A stretch of DNA of 64,000 nt, taken from the NCBI GenBank assembly GCA_020746105.1, contig CM036618.1, positions 110,547,808 to 110,611,807 on the forward strand. The letters run 5' to 3'. Position numbers and translations under genes: made by a program. Below are positions 47,819-60,000 of this stretch, piece after piece. The DNA comes from Trogon surrucura (lineage: Eukaryota > Chordata > Aves > Trogoniformes > Trogonidae). Positions within the stretch are counted from its first letter, which is position 1; the number at the start of each line of letters is the position of its first letter. Below the pieces are notes generated by a model. It was not told where the DNA came from and searched no databases. It was given only the letters and a program-made list of their open reading frames with translations.

Positions 47819-47852
47819 GCCGCCATCTTGGAAGTTGCGTCAAGATGGCGGC
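47819..47852. promoter_or_regulatory. Perfect inverted pair of YY1-type sites
   Basis: GCCGCCATCTTG (47819-47830) and CAAGATGGCGGC (47841-47852) are exact reverse complements separated by 10 bp. Each contains the YY1 core AAGATGGCGGC/GCCGCCATCTT, known to position transcription starts in CpG-island promoters. Confidence 0.7.
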
Positions 47853-47902
47853 GCCGGCAGCTTAAGCTCCGCCCCCCGTCCCTCGGCGTGTGGGTGGTGC
47901 GG

Positions 47903-47910
47903 TGACGTCA
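47903..47910. promoter_or_regulatory. CRE, TGACGTCA
   Basis: A full palindromic cAMP-response element, bound by CREB/ATF factors, 97 bp upstream of the ATG. Confidence 0.6.
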
Positions 47911-47933
47911 TCGCGCCCTCACCGCCCCAGAAC

Positions 47934-47941
47934 CCGGAAGT
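47934..47941 (+). promoter_or_regulatory. ETS-family site CCGGAAGT
   Basis: The context ACCCGGAAGTGC matches the GABPA/ELK consensus, 66 bp upstream of the ATG. Confidence 0.6.
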
Positions 47942-48006
47942 GCGTCTTCCCGTGGCGGGCGCGCGGGGCCGGTGGCCGCGGTACTGCCGAGGCGGGCGGC
48001 GGGGAG

Positions 48007-48069
48007 ATGGCGGCCGCCGCCGCGGAGCTGCAGGGGAAGTACCAGAAGCTGGCCCAGGAGTACTCCAAG
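48007..48069 (+). CDS. PPP1R21: PPP1R21 exon 1 with start codon
   Basis: 21 codons, MAAAAAELQGKYQKLAQEYS then K, donor AAG|GTATCA, phase 0. The same frame is open upstream but has no ATG, and it is open downstream into the intron, so apparent long frames here are not longer proteins. Confidence 0.95.
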
Positions 48070-51000
48070 GTATCAGGCGCCAGAGCCCGTCCCCGGCGCT
48101 CCGTGAGCGAGCGGGCGGGCGGGCGGGCGGGCGAGTGGCCGCCGCCGCCGCCCCCCTACCGGTGCCGCCCCCCTCCAGCCGCTCCCCGCGCGCCGGCTGG
48201 CGGCCGTCACGCGCCCAGCGGCCGCCCCGCTGAGGGGACGGGGTCTTCCCCGCAGGGCCCGAGGGGTTGCCCGGAGCCTTCCCTCAGCCCGACCCGCCCC
48301 GGTGCCGCCGTGGGGCGGCGGGGACCTGAGCTCTCCCGGGCCGGCTTGGCTGCCTTCGGAGCTGTGCCGCGGCCGGGGGCTGGGCGGGAGTCAAGCGCCA
48401 CTTTTGGGGCCCAAAGGTTGCCCCTTGCAGAGGATGAGGTGAAGGCGAGTTCGGGCACACAAGGGAGGTGCGAGGCTGCTGGTGCCGAGGAAATGCGCAA
48501 GTCCCGGGTGCTTGGCCGGGCAAGCCGCGTGAGGAGCCAAGTGGCCGGGTCTGCGGAGCATCCAGTAGGGCAGAGAACGAGTCCAGCTCCGCCAGGGAAG
48601 TGAAACCCGCGGTGCTTTCTCTTGCTTTTCCGCTTCCCAGTCAGGCGTGAGATTTAGGGGTGTTTTTGGGTGTTAGCGTTTGTCAGGATCTTGGTCTTGT
48701 GTCTTACACATGGACTCTTGAGTTTGCTTTGACTAGTGGATGTGGGAGTTCAGCGGAGTTAGCAGGACTTGCAGTATCTCAGCAGTGAGGATGCTGGATT
48801 CCACACTTGCTTCACATCTGTCCTGTTCTTCTGCAGCTGCCCTGGGTGACTTTGCTTCCCGTTTCTGGTGCTGCGTAACAGTATTTGCAAAGACTTCTGG
48901 CCCGTGATGGAGAATGCCTTGCCTTTCCAAGGTGCTTGAGATGATTTCTTAAATGGTGGAGCCTTGCTTAATACAGAGCTCTTCTCGTTTCTTCGCTAAA
49001 AGGAAGAGGAGGCCGTTGATCCTGAACGGCATGGTTCTTCAACAGGAGACAACATTTTTGTGCAGCTCACCATCAAAGTGTTGGGCATAAGGCCTTTGGT
49101 TGTATTTGACACCTTTCCCTTGAACAATGGGGTCTTTAAATGCTGTTCTTCTTAGAACTACTATGAAAAAACTGTCCAGAATCTAAATTCCTCACAGGTA
49201 TATTTACTTTTTAGTGCTTCCACAAAATCATTTCAAGAAAACTGAATTCACTTTAGGGCTTTGTAGGTCACAGAGTTTATTTTTATTGTTGCTTTCTGTA
49301 GTGGCTGTGCTGTACCTTGGAGATTAGACATGACTCCAGATAAACTAGTTGAGGGACTTCACTGCTTGATTCCCAAATGAACCTTCTGACTATAGCTTCT
49401 GAAAGTTTCAGCTGCTGGGTCCTTTTTCTTTTAGTATCATGGTGTCCAAAAGCTTTCTTGGAACTTCATCTTGCGACTTTCAGCCTGCGATGTTTCATTG
49501 GTTCTTTGTGGGGAACTACTTTTTGCTTTCATCCCACTTCTTGTGCAGCAACTCCAGGGCATTGTGGGATCTCTTTGGCAGATGACTCTTCTTTTTGTGC
49601 AAGTGATCGGTTGTTTGATGGGCTGTTTGTTGTGTGCAGTTGGAAATGGAGAGTAGCCCTGGGAAACTATTTGACCTGTTCACTTAATTCTGTTGTGAAG
49701 GCCAAGGAGAGAGAGAGAGAGACAAGAACTTGATAGACTCAAGGAGTGCTGAGGGAAGTACCTGCCTTTTCCTCTCAGTTCACAGAGTGGTCCAGAAGAA
49801 GGATGAGTGTCTTCGGAGTCTCTTCCTACCCTTGAGTTGCAGCTTCTGTCTCCCTAGCACAGCCTTAGTGGGATTAGTAGCCAAAAGGCTCTTTCAGCTT
49901 GCGACAGCCTTTGGTGGATCACACTTCAGCTTGCACATCTTAGTGCAGCATGACTGAGCTAGTTCATTCGTTGCACCTGACATCTTCCTGCATTAGCAGC
50001 TGTGGCAGAAAAAAAGGTGTGAAAAACTACTGCTCTGCTTTTTCTTGCTAAGGACACCCTGTGCTTGGAAGTCTTTCTGTGGTGCTCTTCTCTTGCCTTT
50101 GTGATGCCCGAGCAGCACAGTGGGAACACTGCAGGGCAAAAGCCTGCGCTTAGCAATGTCAACTGACTTTTGACCTTGCAAATACATGCAGTCTTCAGAC
50201 TGAAGAAATTAGTCGTTGCTGTTTTACCCTTTCTCTTGCCTTTATGCATCTGCCAGAGGTATTCCCAAACGCTGTACAAACCATTTTAATTTATATCTGG
50301 AACAGCTGGACTCAGACATGTCAAATGAATACAAACTGCCATTGAAGAAACCAGGATTCAAGCAATTGTCAAGGAATGGGAAGATGGAACTGTCGGTATC
50401 CTCATTGCTGCAGGGTAGAGGTACTCTGTGAAGTGGCTGGGAAATAGATTTCTTGAGTATCACTTTTCACTGCCGTGGTTTTTAGCTCAGATTTGTAAGC
50501 TATATAAGTCTTAGAGGTTTTTTCTTCTGTGCTTTTTACATGTTTTCCTGAAGCGTTTGTCAAGCTGTTCTTTCTGGATCGTAGAATCATAGAACGGCCC
50601 AGGCTGGAAGGGACCTTAGAGATCATCTAATCCAACCTCCCTGTCACGGGCAGGGACGCCTCTCAACTGGATCAGGCAACACATGAGGACTGAACGGGAA
50701 TCGAACCTGTTACCTTTGGTGTTTCAGCACCACACTCAACCGGCCCTTCTGCTGCTACCAGTGAAAAGTATTTTTGCATTAGTTACGCTCTTTTTAAATT
50801 GATACAGATTTTGAGTTTATTGTGAGCTCCTTTTTTGCACAGTTTTGGACAGAAGAGGGGAGAGTCAGAAATAACACCGAATACGAGCAAAAACTTGATT
50901 AGTAAAAGAAGTTGCACCTTTTCCATATTTGTTCGCTGTTCTTCAAACCTTAACTATATTTAAGTAACTAATCTTTCAATATATGTTATGTTCTATTTGA

Positions 51001-54000
51001 CCAAAATGTTTAGGTGCTGAAATAACTTCTTGTTTCTTGGCAGTTTAGGATGTTAATTGGAATGGTTTTTTTTCAACCTGATACCACTACTATCCACCTG
51101 AACAGAAGACTTGAAAAGCATGCACATCTGGTGCTATCATGAGAGGATATAATGTTTTTCACACATTCTAACAAATTAATTTATTCCTGTCTAGCATAGT
51201 TATTGGCTTCTCTTATTTTTCAGCTTCGAGCTCAGAACCAAGTACTGAAAAAAGGGGTTGTAGATGAGCAAGCAAACTCTGCTTCTCTGAAGGTAATCTA
51301 TAAAAATAGCTCATGTCAGCCATGTTAAACTGTGACAGAATAAGTAAAAGGAAAAGGTAAATAGGAATATTTTTACTCAAAGTGTTGCAATTAAAAGAAT
51401 TAAGAAACTTGAATTAGTGAAAGAATTTCTGTTCTCCAACTAGTCTTCATTGTGTAGTGTCGGTGCTGACTTTGTGTTTCTTCAGTGTTCAAATAATGAA
51501 GAAATTTTTTGTAGCGTGTTATTTTTTTAAAATGTGACACTTATTAAAAGCATATGTGAAAGTTTTAAAATTAGATTTAAAAAATTAAGTTGTTGTCATT
51601 AAATTAAATTTTTGTATATTAAATTATTTTTTTTTCATTCAGGAGCAACTGAAGATGAAGGATCAGTCACTGAGAAAACTGCAGCAAGAAATGGACAGCC
51701 TGACCTTCCGAAATCAGCAGCTTGCCAAGCGGGTGGAGTTACTTCAAGATGAGCTTGCATTAAGTGAAACGAGGGGCAAGAAGAACAAGGTATGTGCTAA
51801 AGGCAAAAAATTTTGCTTAGCAGGTGTCTGCCTCTCACCTCTCAGTGTCTTATTCTGCTTTCTAGCAGTAGTTGCTTTGTGTCAGGGGTCGAGCTGAATG
51901 TTTTTGTCAGAACTTGTGTTATGAACTGATATTTGTGAAAATACCCACAAAACAGGCACTGTTAGGTATAACATACGCTACATAGTCCTGTACTCTTTCT
52001 AGTGCATCAGCTATCTGATGCTGAATTGCTGTTTCCAGATACTTAAGTGTTCAAACATCTGGGAAAGGTCTTGGAGTTCTGTGATTAATCTACTATATGA
52101 AGAAAACTGATCACTCCTCATTTCCTATCCCCACCTCCTTGCTTTGTACTTTTGGTGTTGATGGCTAACCGCTCAGCCTATGAGTGTAGCTTTTCTAGTC
52201 AGCTCTCAGATGAATCTTGTCAAATGCTTTGAATCTAGACTCTAAGCTGGTATTCCTTATGTTATTTCAAAATGACAGAATAGTTTCCGTACCGCTGTCT
52301 TTCTTTGCCAAAATGCATGCTGATTAAACCTGGTTATGCCATGTTCTGTCTTAACATCTTCTGTAGGTAACATCAGGATTCCAGGAGTGGCGTGTCTGGA
52401 CTTAAATAATTCTCAAGCAGCCTTTGCTACCTACCTCTTACGAGAAACCCTCTTAATTTCTGTAATCATTTCATTTGGTTAGCTCCCAAAATGCTGTAGC
52501 TATCAAGACTGACGTTAAAGAAATCATTTAACTGATTAATAATATGATCACCTTCCTTCCTTTCTCCCTAAACTCTTGTGCAGTTTTTGCGATTCATTTC
52601 CTTGACAAGCATAGTACCTTTGACTTGCATTATTCATGCCCCATAGTAGCTCGTTCTTCAAAATGAAGTGTGACCCTTCTGTTCTTTTATTTCATGCTGT
52701 GTAACTTATCATTTCACTGAAAGGGTTTCCAAAGTTGGAGGGACGTCAGCCTGGCCTAAGTAGCTCTGTGAACCGTTACCACTGACTTCCCTTCCTGTTC
52801 AGATGTCAGAATGCACAGTTCTGTATTTTCTTTTCCAAAGTATTTGTACTACCTTTTAAACATGTTCCCTTTAGTTTAACCTGTGGGGCCTCACTGAGTA
52901 CGTACACTGTACTGAGCACTCCCTCAGTGAATTCCATGTCACCCTTGCTTCAGAGGTTTGCTGTTGGGAAACTGTAAGTTGCATCTAAAACTATTTAAAG
53001 ATTGACATAGATGATCTGTGCAATGCTTTTTGTAGAACCATAGAATCATTTTGGTTGGAAAAGATCAAGTCCAACCATTATCCAGCTCTGCCAGGCCCAC
53101 TTCTAAACCACGTCCTGGAGCACCATATCTAGATGGCTTTTAAACGCATCCAAGGATGGCGTTTCAACCGCTTCCCTGGGCAGCCTGTTCCAGTCTTGAA
53201 GAACCCTTTCAGTGCAGAGGTTTTTCCTAATGTCTGACCTAAACCTCCCCTGGCATAACTTGAGGCCATTTCCTTTTGTCCTATTGGACAAGAGAGGAGA
53301 CTGACCCCCACCTCTCTACAACCTCCTTTCAGGTGATTGTAGAGAGTGATAAGGTCTCCCCTGAGCTTCCTTTCTTCAGACTAAACAACCCCAAGCCTCT
53401 CAGCTGCTCCTTATAAGACTTGTTCTTGAGACCCCTTCATCACCCTTGTTGTCCTTCTCTGGACCCACTCCAGCTCCTCAGTGTCTTTCTTACGCTTTCT
53501 TGCAACTGAACAGAGGAATTGAGATGTGGCTTACCAGTTCCAAGTACAGTGGGACAATCGATTACTTGTTTCTGCTGGCTACACTATTCCTGATGCAGAC
53601 CAGGATGCCGTTGGCTGCCTTGGCCACCTGGGCAAGAGGAAGGCGAACACATGCCCGTATCTCAGGTGGTTCATAGGCTGACATCAAATGCAGAAATGGC
53701 TTAGCTGTCCCAGGTGCTTCAAGTTTGGTGTTAAGCTTAAACGTAAAAGGCTCCGTTTTGTTTGGTGATCAGTGTGTGGTAGAACAGAGAAGTAGTGTGG
53801 GATTCACTGGTGATTTATGACTCTTTGGACAAAATGGGTGAGAAGTGAGGAAGGAGTTGGCAGAGAGATGTCTGTGTTCTCAGGGCAGTTGGTTGACAAT
53901 GAAGACCCCCTGTTTTCCAGTGCCATCTCGTGCTACAGCCTGCCCTGGATTAGTGCTGTCAGTGATTATTCCTGGTCTCTGCTGATTCCAGACCAGCATA

Positions 54001-57000
54001 CACCTTGGCACTTGATGGAGACCAAATAAGCATGTGTGCATAAGGTTTCGTACTGCAGGCTGCGTGGAGTCCTGTGGAATTCAAATGATGTCGTGTGGGC
54101 ATCTGCCCATCCAAGCAGTTTCATGCACGTGTGACTGTGATGCCTGAGGAAAGGCTTTCCTGGGTTCCTCACAGATTAACTTTCTACCACTATGGAGCAA
54201 CGGTGGTGTGAAGGAGAAAGTGCTGCCTTTAGGCTCGTGCTCTGTGGCATGTGTGTGCCTTTTGATGTATTAGTGTAAGTAAGATTATATATACTCACAT
54301 GCCTCTGTTGGGAATTAGTGATGGGAAGTGTTTTTGTATGCTTGGGATGGGCTATGGGATACTGCCAGAGACTTGGAGATAATGAATGCATTTTCTTTCT
54401 TTTAGAAAAGCACAGAATCCTCATCTCAGTTGACTCAAGAGCAGAAAAGTGTTTTCAATGAAGATCTTCAGAAGAAGATAGAAGAAAATGAACGACTGCA
54501 TATACTTGTGAGGGAAACTTTTTTTTATCCTTTCTTTTTAACACAGAAAACTGGTCACATGAGCAAAGATAAAGAAAATAAAATGCCATCTGAAAACTAG
54601 TGGGTCTAGAAGCTTAGTTGTATGCAAAGCAATAGATTAGGTTGTGTAGCTTGTTTATAAAGATTCACTAGGTAAATAAGAGTATTTTGACTTGAGACTC
54701 TTAGGATAGTATGTGGAATAAGTCATATAATTCATGCTTTCTTATTTAGATTTTTAACCTTTGGTGACACATAGCCATATAATTGGTACTGGGTGGAAAC
54801 TTACTATTAGTTTAGTAACTGTTTCAGAATTGCCTTAAATCTTAAAATACTTCTATGCAAGTTGCCATAAATAAGTAGGGAATTACTGGACTGGGATGGA
54901 GTGCATTTTACTTTTGTTTAGAAATCTTGAGAAAAACCTTAAGTTTAATTTCTCATTAAATGTCTACTAATAATTGGCAAAATATTAATATACTACAGAA
55001 CTTTAATATTAAACACAAAGTACTTTGTTCCTGAATCTTTTGTCTGTGAATAACATCATCAAACATATGTTTGTCTGAAAAACAATACTTGTTATTAACC
55101 TGGACTGGCTAATTAAAGTGGTATAACTGATAGAACTAGATTCATGGTAAAATGAAACTTCATATGAGCTCTCCCTTTTTTCTTTTAGTTCTTTGAAGCA
55201 GATGAGCAACACAAACGTTTAGAAGCGGAGCTGAGGACTAGACTTGAGGTTTTGGAAACTGATGCTGCCCAGCACCAAGCTGTGGTGGACAGTTTAACGA
55301 GGAAATACACAGATACCATAGAAAAGCTGCAGAATGATAAAGCCAGATTAGAAGTAAGGAGTTTCTTCTCTTACTTGCAAGTTTGAAAAGTTTTGAAATT
55401 AAATGTCTTGCTGTGTCAGTACTTACATTGTGAGATTATCTTCTTGCATAAAGATGAAGTCTCAGACACTAGAAAGAGAAGCTAAGGACTGTAGGCTTCG
55501 AACCGAAGAATGGTAAGTGTTTTTATTTAATATAATGAAAATTGATTTAAAGAAATAGCTGCTGTGAAAGACTAACTGGTTTTATTTTTAGAGAATAATA
55601 CAGTAAACCAAAAAAAAACAGCAAACAAACCAACCCACCAAACAAGCCCCAGGACTTTGATAAAACTCAAAATACCAGGCCAAAGTGCGTTGATGTCAAT
55701 ACTATGCAGGTCTGACCCCTTTTCTGTCTGCTCAGTATGTAACTAACTAGACAATCAGTTCCACAGATTTAGCTTTCAGTAAGAGCAGTTTTGTCACCAA
55801 GCTTTTTTAAGTAGCTGTGAAGCTGGTGGAAGCTTAAAGAATTTTTTTGTAATGGAATACTAAAAAAACTAAAGAAACTACTGACCTTGCATGAAACAAA
55901 GATACGACTTTTTACAAACTTCTTATAAAAACAAAGCTTTTGTAGCGTCTGCTGAGACAACTGACTTGAAGGTGTTTCAGAAATCTCTCTCCACCCTAAA
56001 AGCTTCTTGAACAATTGCTTTAGCTCCAGGTATAACACTCAGCTAGAATATTTGAAAGTTTTTGTTGAAGTATTGTATCATTAGTTTTGGAATACCTTCA
56101 TTGTCTTGAAGACAAGTTATAAAAAAGGGGAAGAAGTTGAGGACTGTGGGCCAAATCAAATAGGGTGCACTTCTCTGAAGGTCATTATTAAGGTGCATCT
56201 TTTAAAGGTATATGTGCAGTATAGATCTTTAATGCAATGGATAAAATGCCTAGTGAATGATCAGCTGAAGAGTTCCTTTTTTTTTCCAGTGGTAACCCTG
56301 AAGTATTTTAATTATTTTGATAGGTGTGAAGATGCTTGAATTCCAATAACTCTCCTCTGTACAGGTCAGGGTTTCACTATGAATGGCTCGCAAAAGGGGA
56401 TTAAAGCTGTTTTGCTGCTGTTCGCTTTTTTGTGGTGTTTGAAAAACAGTGTAGTCTTAATCTGCTATTATTCAGTTCAGAGCTTGTCTGTCTTTTTTTT
56501 TGTGATGACGGAGACAATTTCTTACAATGATGTTAATTACCCAACCATGTAAGAAGGGAGGCTTTGTAAGTGTGATAAAATCTGACACTTTTTTATTTTA
56601 AACACTGAAAATTGGTATCTAATGAACATATGACAGAAGATGTCTTTAAGAGTACTTCTTTCCCTGTTCTTTCAGGAGGGTGCTTCTGACACCCACGCTT
56701 TTTTCCAGGAAAGCCAGGGGATAGGAGACTTGACAGCCTGCATGGCTTGAAAATTAAAGGACAGAACGTAAACCAAAATGTATCAAACTACTTGTTTGCC
56801 ATTCCTTTAGTACAAAAAGGAAACATCTGTACTTCTGCAGTTTGTCTTTCAGTTTATTTTCTGTCATGCCCAGTGCTACTGCAGTTCACGCTGTACACTT
56901 TTTTTTAATGCAATTTTGGAGCTGCTCTTCAGGAAAAGTGTTTGTTAACACGCACAAGCTACTTGCTGGCCAGTATTTTCATATCTTGCTTGTTTATTTT

Positions 57001-60000
57001 GAATTCTCTTTCCTTGTTAGCTGTGATAAATTTCCATGTATCATACCTTTTTGTAGAAAAACAAAAACAAAAGTCACAACTGTCAATTTGACACTTTTCC
57101 CCCCAACCCTCCACTAGATGTGCAGAAGTTCTAAATGTCAAACTGGAAGCAAAATACTGAAGGAATTTGATGGCCTGAGTTGGGTAAAATGTGGAATTTG
57201 GTCTGAATCAATATGCAGTAATCTTTGTTGATACATGTATACAGTTCTGGAAAATATTACTGTTCATCTCAGGAATCTAGGAACTAGTCATCTTAAGAAC
57301 TTAGATTCACATCTATATACACAGTCAAATGTAAGCGAAGCGGATCTGGAGAAAAATTCATGTGAGTGCATCAGAAACATAATTGTGAAATCTTCTGGGA
57401 ATGGACTGTGTCGGTACTTAAATATGGAACTTTTAGAAACGCCTTGTAGGCTTTTCATAGTGATGTGACATAGTTAACTGAATTATCACCAACTCGCTAC
57501 TTGTATATTGGAAAACCACATCGGATATGTAGTAACTAATTTAAAGGTCATTTTGCATTCTCATTCAAATTCAAGTGGAAAGGAATACCTTCCTATAGCT
57601 TGTACAGTAATTGCAGAGTTGGAAAATAATGTAAAGATCAACTCTGGAGTAAGTTGAGCTTTTCAAGAATAGAACTTACAATATACAACAATTTATTGCG
57701 TCTTTCACTGCATTTGTTAGGGATTAAAATAAAGTGTTCTATATTAAATATGACATAAAGCAGGAAGAATGATTCTTACTGTATTATTTCTAACTTCTAG
57801 AGACAGATACCTGTATGCAAGGGATGCTTATGGTGAGCCGTGGTGTTGGTGATACAGGTTATATTTTAAAGGTTTACAATGTGTATGTGTGTGGCTTTCC
57901 GCTTGTCTTTTTGTCATTTAGCCAGCAACAGTTAAAGAATCTTCAAGCAGCTTTGGGCAGTAGACTGGAAGAATCTCTATGCATAATCAATGAAAAAGTA
58001 CCTTTTAATGACACAAGTATGTATTGCCTTGGTCTGGGTTTCTTGTTTAATTTTGGGTATCTGGAGGAAGTACTTCTTACGAGTTGAAATGTATTAACTG
58101 TAAGAAATGTTGGACAGACACTTGGAGGTAATTGTAATAAGTATTCATAATACTCATCCTAATTGTCTAGTGATCTTAAAATACCAAGTTTTTATGTTTA
58201 TATATGCATCTAATTAAAATTAAAAGTTTTGAAGGCTTGGGTAATTTGCCACTTGTCTGTCTCGGTGTTGATAGGATATTGTAAAAGATGAAGGAACACT
58301 TTCTCCACAAAGAGTTAATCATCTCAAAGAGTATTATTTTTTGGCAGAATATATTCTAGAGTTTCAGCAAGTTAAGCTAAACTAGTGACTGCAGAGGTGT
58401 TGACTTAACGAGGCATTGCATCAGTAACGGTCTACACTTAGTATTAGCAGGAAGTCTGTCAGTGTGTCTCATGATCAGACAACGCCCAGACTAGTTCTTA
58501 TCCGTGGTTTCTCTCAGACTCGTTCATCTTTTCAGGGGAGAAAAGCTGCTTTGAATTTGGAGACTTTTACCTGAAGCAGCCTGTTTTATTTTCTTCCTTC
58601 CCAACTGCTAGTGTATAAGCTGAAGTGCAGAGGATACCATGCAGTCAGGAATGCTCAGCCTTTGCATTGCTTTGGTGTGAGAATTGGTCTGTGTGCGCCA
58701 GAGCAGTGCTGGGTACTGGGGGCTTCTGTGAATTGCTTGAGCACTGGGGTGTGCTTGGGAGGCAGCAGTCTGCACTCCTCTGGCAGTGAGACCAGGAGGA
58801 CCTGGGATAGTAGAAAAAAATGAAGGTAGTGGAGGAGTAGGAGCAGGGAGGTGAAAACGGGCTGTTGAATTGCTGATAGGTTTTCTTGGTAGCTTTTGCA
58901 TTTTTCATTTAGTTTAGAACTTGATGAGAATGTTTTGAATAGCATCAAGTTCTCTAAAAGCTCACCTGGTGGGTGCTGCAGGGGTGAGCCTTCAAAGTTC
59001 TACACTGGGTTGGCAATCCAGTGAGTCTTGGCTTAGAAACACCACATAATATTCTCTGTAACAAATGTAATATTACTGTTTAAAAAACAACTGTATATCA
59101 ATAAGTGTGTCTTTAAAAGCCATGATTTAATAAATGTGTGTAACTCAATTTTTGTCCTGTAGGATCTAATCGATACAATGCTCTGAATGTGCCATTACAC
59201 AACAGAAGATATCAGGTAAGCATTTTTTGTGGCTTCATATGTAAAGATGCAACTTTCTACAGATACTGAATAAAACCAGTCATTTCAGTGACATGAAATG
59301 GCAGGAGGTAGCCTATCTTACTACTTTCAAGGGAATTTCTGTCCACAGAGCCTCTGCCCTTTTCAGAAGGCAGTCTGTGTTGTTCTTATGTTGAGGTGTC
59401 AGGTTGTCTGCTCAGCCGTGCTTCACTAGGGCGAATCCGTTGACGACTGGCTGACAGTCACTGTAGGTATTGACTCAGGCATGCCCTTCTAAAAGGAATG
59501 GCAAATAGGGTTTGATATTTGTCCCTTAAAGTTACAGGAAATTTTCCTTTTACTGTGCCATCCTGCAGTAAGTTAGAACTTGAACACTTGATTTTTAAAG
59601 TTCGTTAAAACTACATTGGTTTAGAAGTCTTCAGTTTTTTGTTGAGGAAAGGTAGTTTTGGTATCTTAAAATTATTTTGACTAGTCACAGTGGACACCAT
59701 GGACAATCTACAAATGCAGACACTCTCTGGGGTTCAGGTGATGTGACTGAAGGAGCTCAGTTTGAGGGACAAGGATTTTAAGGAATAAATCATGTATCTT
59801 TGAGAAGTCCGCATGGTTCATTTATTTTGTGGGATACTTCTTGCCAAACACCTCTTACTTGCAGCTGAATCTCTCTTATTAATTTAAATTTTTATTTTTT
59901 TTAAAAAAAGAAACAGTTTCTGTTCATTACTGTAATTTCAGCACTTTCCTTGGGCATGTGGTTAACTTGGTTTCCAAAAATGAGCATTAGTTTTTTTGTG

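Larger units (their letters stand above)
47300..48640. promoter_or_regulatory. PPP1R21: CpG island promoter of PPP1R21, possibly bidirectional
   Basis: Dense CpG and GC-rich sequence covers the PPP1R21 start codon and about 700 bp upstream. No TATA box is seen. Upstream of the ATG at 48007 it contains an RFX X-box-like site, an E-box, a perfect inverted pair of YY1-type sites, a CRE and an ETS site (separate entries). These are typical of housekeeping promoters that often fire in both directions. A divergent transcript toward the candidate minus-strand exons is possible but not shown. Confidence 0.75.
48070..51223 (+). other. PPP1R21: PPP1R21 intron 1
   Basis: About 3.15 kb. The first ~570 bp are CpG island with a GGGC repeat (48111-48132). 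Further on are an AG microsatellite (49707-49722) and the CR1-tailed SINE (50582-50746). No exon is seen. Confidence 0.75.

Noticed and set aside
47451-48603. Long plus-strand frames across the PPP1R21 CpG island (260 and 237 codons)
   Set aside because: GC-rich islands lack stop codons by composition. One frame contains the true exon 1 but reads into the intron and has no upstream ATG.
50680-50746. Possible functional tRNA gene on the minus strand (B-box GGTTCGATTCC)
   Set aside because: The D-arm/A-box region is deleted and the segment is fused to a CR1 tail, so it is a SINE head and not a tRNA gene.
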